A stretch of DNA of 64,000 nucleotides, taken from NCBI GenBank assembly GCA_037957365.1, contig JARHVA010000638.1, positions 547,001 to 611,000 of the forward strand. The letters are read 5' to 3'. Origin of the DNA: Torreya grandis. Lineage: Eukaryota; Streptophyta; Pinopsida; Cupressales; Taxaceae. Made by a program: the position numbers and the translations under genes. Shown one piece after another: positions 11,771 to 24,334 of this stretch (positions within the stretch are counted from its first letter, which is position 1; each line of letters begins with the position of its first letter). Under the pieces are notes generated by a model. The model had not been told where the DNA came from and did not search any database. It saw nothing but the letters and a program-made list of their open reading frames with translations.

Positions 11771-14700
11771 TGTTAGAGGTGAAAACCACTAAGGGGGGGT
11801 GAATCAGTGGTGGCAAACAATCCATTTCAATTTCCAAACCCTTCAAATACTTAAGTATTCAATACAACCATTCATGAAGCATTCAAGATGTTTCTAGAAA
11901 TGAACAATAGATAATGTAAGATCACACACATAATAGAATATTTATGTGGGAAACCCTTTTGGGGAATAAAACCCACTCTCAATCCTGTAAACACATGGAC
12001 TAATTGTCTTATAATAAGTATGCAAACATGAGACTTTAGTTAAACACTTGTTCCACAAGGAGCACCTACCCCTAGGATGGTCAAGTCCTTATGACATAAA
12101 TTTAGTGAAATGCATGTTTCACAATGAGAACCTACCCATAAGATGGTCAAGTCATTATAACCTAAATTTAATGAAACACCTATTTCACAAGGAGCACCAT
12201 CCCATAAGATGGTCAATTCCTTCTGACTTGAATTTAGTAAAACACATGTTTCACAAGGAGCACCTACCTTTATTATGGTCAAGTTTTTAGACCTAGATGT
12301 TGAGCACCCTCCCAATATCTATGATATGAAATTCCCCTAATTATTTATTGCCTACCAATCTGATGGAGACACCCTAAAAACATAGGCCCCTTCACTTCTT
12401 CACACACTCACAAACATCCAAAACCACATTTTAGATCATTCTACACTTCTCAGGAATAACTTTATCATATCCTCAACAATATGACCAAATGGTTATACAC
12501 ATAGACCACACTCTGATCTTCCTCTCAAATCAACCACCAAGCTCACATATAAATCATATATCCTTTGCTTACACTCAATGCATCCAAAACATCCTTTTGG
12601 ATCACTCTAGACCTCTTCGCTCATCCTCAATCTTCAAACCTATAAGAGCACTATTATGACATCAAAAATATGACCTATAGGTCATACACACAGTCATAAA
12701 ACTACTCTTCTATAAAACCCATCCACTAAGTGCACACCCTTTCTTCTTTCCTTCTCTCTACAACACTCACACACACATCTTCTTCCAAGTCTTAAGGGCT
12801 CACTCGATAAATTTGCCTCTTCTAAGCTTATTAGATCCAATGACCTATGTATCCACCTATAATATATTGATCAAATCAACATGACTGATTCACTATGCTC
12901 TATAATGGTCCTCACTAACCTGTACCTTCTCTTTTAAAGGTTCTCTTCTTCACTTTAATCTTTGCTCACACCCATAGCATAATTAGTCTAATTATGCCTT
13001 GTATCTATGCCACTCTCTTTCTTTAACCCATCTTGGTTGACCAAGATGATTTACATATTTGAAATACCTTTAAAATAGGTCTATACACATATTAAATGTG
13101 AGAACCACACTCTTCATAGGTCGTTCATTACCTCATTAGTCCCAAAACACCATTAGGTCTTGGTGAGACCTAAAATAATTAGGCCTTTATACTCAAATGT
13201 TACATGTGACATTACTTTGACCACCTTCAGCCTTTACCAACAATTATAACACAACAAATATATCTCCAATATCCCCTTTCTTAATCCCTCATGGATCCAT
13301 ATCACTTGGAACACTAACTCACTTCAACTCTCTTAGAATGACCACTCAGATTGATCATAAATAGTCAAAATATAGTTATACTTATTTTGACTCTTCACAA
13401 CTGATCAGGGTCAAACTATGATAACCAATGCCTTCTCATAATCCATTTTCACTTATAAAACATATTTTTACTCATTTTATTATTCAATTCTACTCAAAAC
13501 ACCTTCAACCTTCCTATGAAAGATCGTCATTCAAACTGCCATTGTATTCAACAAACATATTCAACTTCTAAGCAATTACTCACACTGAAGATGGATTATT
13601 CAAACCACTAAAATCCACATAGATGGTCTTAATGGAGTATACATCACTTTCCAAAAATTATTTTATCTTAAAACATCAAGACACTATCAATAACACTTCA
13701 AATATACTTCTCATGTCACTTGTAGAACACAAATAAACATAGTCAACTTTAAAGCTCAATAGCTGCAAATGTACGAACATCCAAATATTTTAATCAACAT
13801 TATTGGATGTGCCTTGAAGTCTTATATAAATTTTATTTTTATTGCATCAATAAATTTTTCATGGATCAAAATATATAACTCAAATACTAAGAACTAGTTC
13901 TCCCTCACAAATTTGAATATTTGAATTCCAACGGTCACTGTTCAGACATTAAACATCAAGCACCTTAACCTCATCTCATGATTCCTAGAAATTATGGACA
14001 AACACTCTCCATCTATCTTTATAGATCATCTTGGTATTTACCTTACAATTCTCACCATTTATCTAAGCTTTGATCTCTCATGATTATGCCACTTGGCAGC
14101 CCCACGTGCCTTCTACACATTTGACTCATTAATTTTAACTCACGTCATTGATCTTATGACTGCACAATCATGCACTCACCATTGATCTCCTATCCAAGAT
14201 CAATGAATGTGACACCTATCACTAGTGCATTCATTCTTTGACATATTGACTTTTACGTACACTATTGGATTAAGATCTATGATTTAACGTGCATTGTTAG
14301 ATCTACCGACTAGATGACCTCAAACTTCAACATAGTTTAACTTGATGGTCTATGGTCCATCACAATCTGTAAGTGCAAATTTGATTATTTATATGTCAAA
14401 CTAGAAAACACTTTATGACTCTGAATCTTTAAGGTACCTTTTTGGCACTATAGACAACATCTCCATGAAATCTGTTGACCTTGTTTTGACTTTCTATGTG
14501 CCTAAAATAAATGCACAAACTTGTTGGTTCATTCATGTTTGCATGATGGTCTATGACAGTCTAGCTTCTCTTAATTTATAATATGCATGTTCCTCATTCC
14601 AAATGATCAAAAGACATATCAATACATCTATGGATGCCTCACAACGTCTTCTTTGTCCTTATAGACCTTCAAATGTGCCATATCTCTCCAAATCATTAAT

Positions 14701-14784
14701 CTGGTCACTTTGTCATTAATGCATTAGTACAACATGCTCTCTTTGACATCAATTACAACCAAACATCAATGACCATGCTCAACA
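11771..14784 (-). repeat. S 3' LTR, 3014 bp
   Basis: In + orientation it starts TGTTAGAGGTGAAAACCACT, followed by a G-run and GTGAATCA, and ends CCATGCTCAACA. It keeps TG..CA ends. It matches 18453-21169 plus 25526-25730 along its whole length, with many substitutions, so the element is old. At about 14590-14597 it retains the uninterrupted site (GTTCCTCATTCC) into which C2 inserted in the sister LTR. Confidence 0.8.
12043..12310. repeat. 66-bp tandem repeat, four units, in S 3' LTR
   Basis: Four imperfect units begin near 12043, 12112, 12178 and 12244. Each has a version of TTCACAAGGAGCACCTACC, then ATGGTCAAGTCCTT, then AATTTAGTGAAACA. The sister LTR has only about two units (18725-18860). 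The overlapping ORFs on both strands here, with repeated Cys or His, are by-products of the repeat. Confidence 0.75.
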
Positions 14785-15330
14785 ATCTCCCCGTTTATCA
14801 TTGATGTAAAAACACCCTTAGAATGACTTTATTTGTACAATGATTTCATTTTGATATTTCTCTCCTTGTGACATTAATGACAAAGGGTCTCTTCCTCAAC
14901 ATGCCAACAATCATTACTCAACATCATGTATGAATTCAAATACTATTTAAGATGCTCATGATACTTACATACTTTCAAGCATATAAACAATTATTCCCCC
15001 TTTGATATGCATCAAAATAAACTTGGACATCTCTAATCCTTGGACCTGACAAACTACTCATAGAGCTTACAAAGTTCCCCCTAGCATCATGCTCCACCTC
15101 ATGTCATCTATTCTTTGGCATACATCAATCTGAACTTGGGCTATTATGACCCTTGGACCTGTTTACCTTCTTGAATTCTCTTTTATAGTAGATATCACCA
15201 CATATTTAATATGACTAAATCATCTCACATATACTTCCCCTCACATCAATGATAGATTCTCAAGCCATCTGAGTTAGCTCCTCCTAACTCCATGTTCCTC
15301 CTTATGCCAACCTAAAAGACTCCCCTTTGA
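14785..15330 (-). promoter_or_regulatory. Main PPT plus array of PPT-like tracts (S)
   Basis: Pyrimidine tracts on +, polypurine on the element strand, recur at 14785-14793, 14991-15003, 15074-15082, 15234-15241 and 15318-15328 (for example TTATTCCCCCTTTGATATGC). The first abuts the 3' LTR and is the likely primer for plus-strand DNA synthesis. Multiple PPTs upstream of the 3' LTR are an established Sirevirus feature, which I use to place S. Confidence 0.6.
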
Positions 15331-16700
15331 TCTTCATAACCAAATCTCACCTATATAAATTTTGAGAACACCTTCATGGCCTCAACAACATGAAAATATC
15401 AAACTCACAATATTGAACTACTTTAGGTCTTCAAACAACACTATTCTACTTTCATACTCTCCCTTGCAAGCCACCTCCAAGAATATCAATAGATCTGCAA
15501 GCCACACACTATAACTTGTAGAGCCCACAAATTTTATTAGACACATCTTCAGGACATGAAACTTCATATCTAAAGGACCCTCATATGCCCCCTCAATCAC
15601 ACTAATTTTCATCACCTAGATCATCCTTTGCAATATACTTCCTTCACAAACCTACTAGCCAATTAGGCCTCCATCTTGACAAAATCATGAATAATTTGAA
15701 AAAAAAACATTCAAATCTTTATGAAATTTTATTGAACAACCCATTTGGCCCATTAAACCTATTATTAATCCTTAGACCTCAACTCATAAGGCAAACCACT
15801 TTTCCAGCATAGCCCAAAATTCTAGAATCTCAAAACAAACAGGGTCAACAAACCTCCTTTTGGTCAATGCCCACCTCTAAAACTTCTTGTACACCTGGAG
15901 ACAAACATAACACACTTCTAGAACAAGATTTGAGCCATCATGCTTTTGGGAACCATACATACTATAACCCATTTTAGGCCTGCTTGCCTTTAAGCCAAAA
16001 CTGAGAAAACTAAAAACACTCAAAAATCTGACTTCAACATACCTTAAAACCACAAAACCAATTGGATCATGATATAATAATTTAAACATACCTATATATG
16101 CAAAAATATCATCTTTAAAACTCACAAATCCTTCTTTACCACCTGAAAACCTTTAATCTGACCTTATAGACTGAGCATACAAAACAAGCACCAAGCCAAA
16201 ATGGCAAAAACATACCATGACATCATTATAACACCACCATAGCATATATTTCACCTGGACATACCTAATCCAACTGAAAACATATAAATATTGTTTTCTT
16301 GTACCTTGAAAACATCAAATTTGCACTTAGAGCTCCTTCTAGGCAAAGACCACTGACCAAAATGGTCATCTCAAATAAATGACAGTAAAACACTTTTTTT
16401 GACCAAACAAAAATTTGAAACCACTTTGAATGAACTTGAACTCATTCTTATTATACACCATATCATTTTAGTCTTCATTCTTAATCTTTTATGAACTACT
16501 TCATCCATTAAAAATGATAGGAACTTGCCTTTAGGACCAAAGTCCCTGAATACTCCTAGAACACATAATTCACCACAACATATGAAGTAGTCTTATGAAC
16601 TTGTTGCTCCCCCTTAACCAAGGACATATTCTCATGACCTTTTCTTATCCTACAACATCAACCAAAACTCAACTAGCATCTACCATGCTTCATCTTTCTT
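15331..16700 (-). other. S internal region without recognisable domain
   Basis: Pol would be expected here in an autonomous element, but I see no protease, integrase, RT or RNase H motif on either strand. Two modest minus-strand ORFs (15615-15418 and 16125-15877) have no recognisable family. It may be 3' non-coding DNA or a dead accessory ORF. Confidence 0.4.
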
Positions 16701-17149
16701 TCAAGTGTCTCCTTGAAGCGTAGATAGAGACACCCTAACTCACAATATTCAAGAACAATGTGAAACTAAGAATTGCCCATAACTCCTCATATTCCTTCTC
16801 TTCCTTGGTCATCTAATATTAATAGTTATTATTCTCTTTCTTCTTAGTCTTAATAGAAGTAACATGCTCATCCACTACAATATTCTCCTTTTCTTATAAG
16901 ATTGGATTGACAACATATAGTGACAATAAAGATTCATTACATACCTTTTCATTTGAAGAAATAACCTCATCAATGGGCATTGACAATTGATGTTCTTTAC
17001 ATGAAAATTTATAAATAATAGTAGGATGTTCTGTTGGATCCATACATACCTCATAACTATCCTTAATTAGAACTTTGATCTTTTCCTTGATCTTGACTTG
17101 AACTAACTTTTGAATCTTCTTTTCTATCTAGTCAGATGACACATTCTCT

Positions 17150-18360
17150 TGGCATTCTTGAACCTTCTTCATAAATAATTCCTCTTTTTCATTAGGAGGC
17201 ATTCCACCTTGATCTTTCATCTCAATTTAATTATTTTTCTTGGTCTTAACTTCTTTATAATTCCATACCAAGGATTGACCTTTCTTGATCACACTGGGAA
17301 TTCCATGCACCTTCTTATGACATGAGAGCTTGCTTTCACGATATGTTGCAATATGACCAACTTGATGACAAAAAAAACAAATAACATCATTCATACCTTC
17401 TGCTTGATGAATATTATGAATCTCAACAAACATACCATTTTGTCTCTTAGGTTCATTATGCTCAAGCTTAATTATCTTAGGTCTCCATACCTAGGTTGGT
17501 CTTTTCCCATGCATTCTAGGATAGAATCTAAAACTATGTCCCATGACATGATAATTATAGAAAAATACATTATCAATACCTCTAGCTAACTAGCTACTCT
17601 TCCTTCTATAGTTTCTTTATTTATTACCAAAAAGCTTACATGCAAAGTATTGACCATGAAATGAATTTTCATACCTTATAGTGTTTGGTTGCCTTATAGG
17701 TCTTCTCATGTTGCACTTAATGCTTGCATCCTTCTTATCTTGATCTGACCTCTCTTGATCTTTCTCAGCCTTGCTTACCTTGAGAACAAATTTCTCATGT
17801 TCATCTTGCTTTGAACTTAACTTAGCATTTGTCTCTTCTAACTGAGTCTTGAGATGTTTGCATTCTTCATATTTTAAACTTAGATTAGTCTTTATAACTC
17901 TTAATTGATCCTTACGATCTTATATGGTCATCTTGTCATCTTTGACTATGACCTATTCATGTTCAACCTTTATGGAAACAATATTAGTCTTCAATTGAAC
18001 ACATTCATCTTCTTTAGCTCTCATGCTTGAACTTCCAGCCTCTAATTGAATTCTAAGATCTTTGATGGTCTCCTTATCCTTCTTATCTTTTTTAGCCATG
18101 TCATCCTTAAATCTACATACTTGCTCTTCCATAGACTTAATTAGTTCTTGATTTTTATTTTCCTCTCTTATGGACTTGCCTGATAAACTCACTTCAAGAG
18201 ACCTGACTTGTGTTTCAATACCTCTTATCATATTCCTCATTTATGATTCCTCTTCTTTTGCTCCTTCAATTCACCAATTGCATTCTTAAGCTCAGCTTCT
18301 AGATCAACTTCTTTTTCCTCGCTGTCATAGCCAACTTCTTCATCATCCACGATGTTATTT
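17150..18360 (-). pseudogene. S gag: coiled coil plus two decayed zinc knuckles
   Basis: The frame starts acidic (YDSEEKEVDLEAELKNAIGE, about 18330-18270) and then carries a long charged heptad-like region (18240-17953 and on to about 17750, including LSSKQDEHEKFVLKVSKAEK). Two CCHC boxes follow. In the first (about 17573-17515) the three Cys positions read F, Y and Y (FFYNYHVMGHSFRFYPRM). In the second (about 17380-17337, CFFCHQVGHIATYR) only the last Cys is changed, to Tyr. Coiled-coil Gag is typical of sireviruses. It would form particles and bind RNA. A few stops and a frameshift near 18240 make it a pseudogene. An acidic tail continues to about 17150. Confidence 0.65.
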
Positions 18361-18438
18361 TATTTTTAACGACTTTATTTTTTACCCATATTGTGCCTGA
18401 TATCACCTTCAAGTGGTTAAACTTATACATAAGTTTCA

Positions 18439-18451
18439 GCTCTAATACCAA
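18439..18451 (-). other. S primer-binding site (tRNA-iMet type)
   Basis: The minus strand reads TTGGTATTAGAGC next to the inner end of the 5' LTR. The canonical plant copia primer site is TGGTATCAGAGC, so one C-to-T change is present. Confidence 0.8.
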
Positions 18452-18724
18452 TTATTATAGGTACAAACCACTGAGAGGGGGGGTGAATCAATGGTGGAAA
18501 ACAATCCAATTCAATTTATAAACCCTTCAAATACTTAATCATTCAATTTAACCATTCATGAAACATTCAAGATGTTTATAGCAATGAACAATAGATAATT
18601 CAAGATCACATACATAACAAAAAATATATGTGGGAAACCCTCTTGGGGAATAAAACCCACTCTCAATCATGTAAACACATGGACTACTTGTCCTATAAGA
18701 ATTATGAAAACATGAGACTTTATT

Positions 18725-18860
18725 AAAACACATGTTCCATAAGTATCACTTGCCCTTAGGATGGTCAAGTCCTTATGACATGAATTTAGTGAAACACTTA
18801 TTTCACAAGGATCACCTACACCTAGGATGGTCAAATCCTTCTAACCTAGATGTCGAGCAT
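18725..18860. repeat. 66-bp tandem repeat, about two units, in S 5' LTR
   Basis: Same unit as at 12043-12310 (ATGGTCAAGTCCTT core) but only about two copies. The array therefore expanded in one LTR or contracted in the other after insertion. Confidence 0.7.
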
Positions 18861-19548
18861 CCTCACAACACCTATGATATGAACATCTCCTAATCACTAA
18901 TTATTTTCCAATTTTATGGAAATACCCTACAAACACAACCCCCTTCACTTCTTCACACACTCACAAACATCCAAAGCCACATTTTAGATCACTCTACACA
19001 TCTCAGCAATAACTCTACCACATCCTCAAAAATATAACCAAATGGTCATACACACAGACTACACTCTGATATACCTCTCAATTAACCACCAATCTCACAT
19101 GGACATCATCTATCCTTCACTCACACTCAAGGCATTCAAAACATCCTTTTGGATCACTCTAGACCTCTTCACTCATCCTCAATCTTCAAACTTGCAAGAG
19201 CACTATTTTGACATCAAAAATATGACCTATAGGTCATACACACATTCATCAACTTGATATTATATAAAACCCATCCACTAGGCACATGCCCTTTCTTCTT
19301 TCCTTCACTCTACAACACTCACACACACCTCTTCTTCCAAGTCTTAAGGGCTCACTCACTCAATATGTCTCTTCTAGGCTCATTAGATCCAATGACCTAT
19401 GTATCCACCTACAATAGCTTGATCATATCAAGATTATTGATTCACTATGATCTATGATGGTCCTCACTGATGTGTACCTTCTCTTTTAAAGGTTCTCTTC
19501 TTTGCTTGAATCCTTGCTCACACCCATAGCACAATTAGTCCAATTATG

Positions 19549-19550
<2 letters not shown>

Positions 19551-19580
<30 letters not shown>
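19551..19580. repeat. (TA)n microsatellite
   Basis: About 15 TA units inside the S 5' LTR. The matching place in the sister LTR (about 12995-13010) is not repetitive. Confidence 0.9.
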
Positions 19581-19583
<3 letters not shown>

Positions 19584-21169
19584 TATCTTTATTTAACCCA
19601 TCTTGGTCGATGAAGATGCTTTACATAGTTGAACCACATTTAAAATAGATCCATAAACACATTACATGTGATAACCACACTCTTTTTAGGTCGGTCATTA
19701 CCTCATTAGTCCCAAAACACCATTAGGTCTTAGTGAGACCTAAAATAATTAGGCCTTTATACTCAAATGTTAAATTTGAGATTACTTAGACCACCTTCAC
19801 CCTTTACCAATAATTCAAAAACAATAAATATATATCCAATATCCCCTTTATTACTCCCTCATGGGTCTATGCCACCTAGAACACCAACTCAATTCAACTC
19901 TCTCAGAATGACCACCCAAACTGATTACAAATAATCAAAATATAGTTATACTTATTTTGACTCTCCACAATTGATCAAGGGTAAAATATGACAACTAATG
20001 CCTTTTCATAATCCATTTTGACATATACAACATCTTCATACTCATTTACTTCTTCAATTCTACTCAGAACACCTTCAACTTCCCTATGCAAGATGGTCCT
20101 TCAAACTATCATTGTATTCAACAAACATAGTCAACTTCTAAGCAATTGTTCACATTGAAGATGGATTAATCAAACCTATAAAATCCACATATATGTTCTT
20201 AATGGATTCTACATCACTCTCTAATAATTATTTCATCTTAAAAAATCAAGACACTATCAAGAACACTTCAAATATCCTTCTTGTGTCACTTACAGAACAT
20301 AGATAAACACACGGTTAACTTTAAATCTCAATATCTAAAACTATACAAACATCCAAATCTTATAATCAACATTTTTTGATGTACCTTTAAGTCCTCTACA
20401 ACTTTTCTTTTTACTGCATCCATAAATTCATCTCGGATCAAAAGATATAGCTCAAATACTAAGCACTAGTTCTCCCTCATAAATTTGAATATTTGAATTC
20501 CAACGGTCACTGTTCAGACATTAAACATCGAGCACCTTAACCTCATCATATGCTTCATATAAACTATGGAAAATTTTATTCCATTAATTTATATGGATCA
20601 TCCTAGTCTTTACCTTGCAACTCTCACCATTGATCTAAGCTCCAAGCTCCCACTATTGTACCACTTGACAGCCCCACGTACCTTTTGCACATTTAGCTCA
20701 TTAATTTTAATGTGCATCACTGATATCCTAACTACACAATCATACACTCAACATTGATCTTCTATCCAAGCTCTATGAATGTGACACATATCACTAGTGC
20801 ATTTATTCTTTGACATATTGACTTTTACGCGCATAGTTGGATCAAGATCTGTGATTTAATGCACACCATTAGATCTACTAACTAGATGACCTCAGACTTC
20901 AATGTATTTTAACTTGATGGTCTCTGGCCCATCACAATCTGCAAGTTTAAATTTGATGATTTATATCTTGAGCTAGAAAACACTTCAGGACTCTGAATCT
21001 TCAGGGTACCTTCTTAACACTATAGATAACATCTCTATGAAATTTGTTGACCTCATTTTGTCTTTTTTGGTACCTAAAATAAATGCACTAACTTGTTGGT
21101 TCATTCACGTTTGCATGATGGTCTGTGATGGTCTGGTTTCTCTTAAGCTATAATATGTGTGTTCCTCAT

Positions 21170-22315
21170 TGTTAGGATCTTGCTCCACAGAAAGAGCATA
21201 ATATGATTACCAAACCAAGCAACTTAATATGCGGAAATTAACCAGAATCACAAGTAACTAAAATTCAGAATAACACATGATATGAGAGACAATACACAAC
21301 TTGTATTAACACTTTTACAGAAAAGAATACAATAAAAAAGATGCCACTTCTTCTCCACCACCTTACAGAGGTTTCCCACACCTCAAGTGAACAGTAATTC
21401 TCTCCTCAAAGCTCTCTCTCTCAGGTCCCAACACCCAACTCAAACACAGAGTTGGTGTTCACCTCCAGTGCTCCACGCACACCACAAGTGCTCCACGCAC
21501 TCCACAAGTACTCAAGGTACTTCAAGTAGATCTCCCATGAACCTGCAACAACCTGCTGTTCAACAGACCATACTTATGGAAGGAACTGCCTTGCCTTCCT
21601 CTTAGCTCTCCATGTACTCCACGTACATACCAATGAGTACACACCATACTCCAAGTAGATCCTACCTGATCCTGCTCCCTGTTGTGTTGTTGTCATATCT
21701 GATATCCAACCTACAAATCAATAAGTGGTTCTGCACACCTGTGAACCTCGACCTTGCACACACACACACCTACAGATCAACCGACCTTACTTGCCATGTA
21801 GATCTCCTATCGTAGCCATGCTCACCTAATGACCAAGATCATACATACCTGAAGAACCCAGCTGGCTCTCCAATCCAGCACCAACATGCCTGGTACTGCG
21901 GCACTAGGAGGAATGCACCATTGCTCTACCTCTCTCTGAAGGAGCTATTTGCTCTCTTACTCCCTAGCACAAGTTTCCAATACAACCATGAGTCTATTAT
22001 ATAGATCTCATCTAAACAATAATTAGACATCTAATTACAATAATTAGATCCACAGCTCTCAGTCTATAATTAGCCCTGATCATGCAAACACTTGGTTCAT
22101 CAACCAACTGCCCATAATAAACTCACAGTTGAACCACACAGGCGACCGACGTCGATCCCTGTCTGCCTGGAGGTGACCGACATCGGCTGATCCCTGACCG
22201 ACATCGACTGATCAGACCGACGCCGATTGCTCTGACACTCAGCAACCTTCAGCAACCCCTCCAATGGCCTTCTCCATGTCTGCATTAGTGAAGATTTTAG
22301 CTCCACAACCTAACA
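21170..22315 (-). repeat. C2 3' LTR, 1146 bp
   Basis: Starts TGTTAGGATCTTGCTCCACA and ends CTCCACAACCTAACA. Read in element orientation, U3 carries four ACCGAC-type palindromic motifs (22141-22233), and a TATA box (CTATATAATAG, 22006-21994) lies about 140 bp downstream of them. The plus-strand ORFs over the LTR (21387-21605 and 21612-21815) recur almost unchanged in the other LTR and have no known function. Confidence 0.85.
22141..22233 (-). promoter_or_regulatory. C2 3' LTR cluster of ACCGACRTCGRT palindromes
   Basis: Four units in 93 bp: GACCGACGTCGATC, GACCGACATCGGCT, GACCGACATCGACT and GACCGACGCCGATT. Each has a CCGAC core, the binding core of plant DREB/CBF (DRE/CRT) factors, in near-palindromic form. 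They lie upstream of the LTR TATA box. A regulatory role is inferred. Confidence 0.5.
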
Positions 22316-22330
22316 ATCTCCCACTTGGAG
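22316..22330 (-). other. C2 polypurine tract
   Basis: The minus strand reads CTCCAAGTGGGAGAT directly before the 3' LTR TGTTAGG end, like the tracts of C3 and C4. Confidence 0.85.
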
Positions 22331-22819
22331 ATAAATAGCTACACTGTACATGTACCTGTACTCTGTCTAATCTGTTCCCTAGTTTGTATCCCTCTTCAAG
22401 ATCAATCCTGAAGACAACCCACCACACATCCCGTGGTGTACCTCTTGTCATCCGAGTACCCTGCCACATCCGAACCTACAAACCCATGTAGTGAAGTCCT
22501 GACCCTGCATAGCACAACCTGTTGCTGGTCCCTCTCAAATACCTGAGAACCCACTTCCCCGAATCGGCTCCTAATTCTCTGACAGCTCCCACTACATGGG
22601 AATACTCAGGTCTATACCAGACCTCATGTGATTTCAGACACTATACCTATCCAGCCCTTAGTGTGCTCCGGCTCTCCATCCTAAACCTCGCCAACACCTG
22701 ATTCACATCAGCTCCCACTGGAGACAAAATCTACCTGTGATCTCCATGTCTCCCATGTCAAATAATTTCGCTCCTCCAAACTCCTCATGACATGCCACTG
22801 AACTAATCTTACCCTTAGC

Positions 22820-24257
22820 TCAGCAAAACCCTGTATGTACAAACCTGCTAGCTAGCGTACCATCCACATACAATAATAGAATGATGTTGCAATCACCATC
22901 CCCCTGGTAAGTCAAACCACAGTAGTTACCATGACATTGACTGAAGCCATGCTTCATCCTCCACCTGTCAAACCCTGTACCACTGTCCTGCAACTTCCTC
23001 AAGACCATATGCCTGGTCTTCCATCTCACGTATCCGTTCTCTCTATTCTTCAATTGAGGAATCCATTCGTCTCTGTGCTATCATACCTGCTGGCAACCTG
23101 ACCAAGTCTCTGCTTGATTCTGCATCATATCCCTGCCATGCTCCCACCTGTTTCCTGGATCCTTCCTGCTCTACAATCAGCAATGAGTGTGAAGAAGAGG
23201 AATAATGAATTTGAGGCTTACTTACATCTTCAATCCTCTGTATGGGTGTTTGAGACTCCTTGACAGCATGTTGTCCACCCAAAATCCGTTACAGTGATCG
23301 ACCTCGATCACTCCATAGTCTGCATCTGACCGACGTCGGTTCCCATGCATCTATCCCTGACTACCGACCCTGCCATCGTCGGTGTCCCTGCTGCTGATGT
23401 TGGTCCTCCTAAACAACGTCGGTCTTACCCTGCCTGACACTACCGGCTTCGATCTGCACATGACTGACATCGGCACCTGTCTGTTCGACACCGGTTCCTC
23501 CTGACCGATGCCGGTATCTGTGTTCGCCTGTGAGTGATGACTTTTAACCTGCGAGCTCCTTTGAATCAATCTCCATGTCCAAACTGCCCTGCTCAGAAGT
23601 ACCTAGCACCATCCACTGGTTTCTATCTGCCATCTCCTCCATAAACACCAAGGCTTTCCAGTTCTTAAGCCTGTCAAATATATCTGTCTTCTGCTTAAGA
23701 ACATGCATCTCCTTCCTGCTCATGTGACCAAGCCTACGAAGCCACGTCTCCGCAACAGAAGAAGAATCAGTAATATAAACAAGTAGATAAAGAGTACCTA
23801 TTTTCTTACCACCAGCTAATTCAAGTGCACCCGCTGTGAGAGTTCTTGTGCATCTCTCATCACCCAATTTTCTTGAAGAAATTAGCCATATCTCCAAGCC
23901 TAGGACCTGCATGACCTTCATCAACACCTGTGTGTTGGCCACCTACAATTTCAGCATCACTTCGCCTTTGCCAATCCTGTGGCAAGGCTCACCAGCTCCT
24001 CTACCTGGGGCTACATGGAAAGAGGCAACCGAATCTGTTATTCAAGATTCAACTTTATCCAAGAAACCTCCCAGAGCATCTTGTGCAACAACACTTGCAA
24101 CATCTACTTCTTCAGTTTCTTCATGCTGATCTGTTACAAACCAACAATATGCTTTTACCTGCTCTTTCTTTCCATAGGACCTTAAGAGACCATCTGTGCT
24201 TTTCAACTCCTCCATTCTTAGCTTACTTTCATCTGCCGTTGCTCTACTCCCACTCAA
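22820..24257 (-). pseudogene. C2 remnants of gag-pol
   Basis: Pieces occur in normal order but with large gaps. First comes a gag/protease scrap (24257-24042, VDVASVVAQDALGGFLDKVES). Then a pre-integrase block (23942-23700: KLGDERCTRTLTAGALELA, KIGTLYLLVYITDSSS, RRLGHMSRKEM) joins directly to an integrase-core scrap (FDRLKNWKAL). The repeat spacer (23520-23293) follows, then the region before RT (SQTPIQRIEDVSKPQIHYSS). Last is an RT scrap (22990-22820) where YVDD reads YVDG (22870-22859). Catalytic integrase residues and most of gag, RT and RNase H are absent. It cannot code for its own movement. Confidence 0.75.
23293..23520 (-). repeat. C2 internal ACCGAC/GTCGGT repeat spacer
   Basis: About nine variants of a roughly 21-24-bp unit centred on GACGTCGGT, GACATCGGC or GACACCGGT. 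The position between integrase and RT remnants is the same as the coding repeat of C4 (61797-61925). Confidence 0.6.
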
Positions 24258-24334
24258 TCAAAAACCCCTGAGAGTGACCTGTAACCAAACACACTACCCA
24301 TATCTAAACCGATCTGTTAGTATCCCAACCAAAA

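Larger units (their letters stand above)
18453..21169 (-). repeat. S 5' LTR, first part (interrupted by C2)
   Basis: Direct repeat of 11771 to about 14594. Its terminal TG has become TA (18453). It differs from the sister LTR in the 66-bp repeat count and in a TA microsatellite (19551-19580) where the sister has TTGTATCTATGCC. C2 enters at 21170. The remaining 205 bp of the LTR are at 25526-25730. Confidence 0.8.

Noticed and set aside
12043..12310. Regular 66-bp repeat as a CRISPR-like array
   Set aside because: The units are contiguous, imperfect and without unique spacers, and they lie in a plant LTR.
21387..21815. LTR ORFs repeated at 24566-24994 as possible conserved genes
   Set aside because: They are identical because the two LTRs are copies. 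The composition is low-complexity S/T/H/P and no family is recognisable.
23836..24271. Three overlapping plus-strand ORFs in C2
   Set aside because: They overlap each other in several frames and lie antisense to gag-protease remnants; higher G+C there lowers chance stop density.
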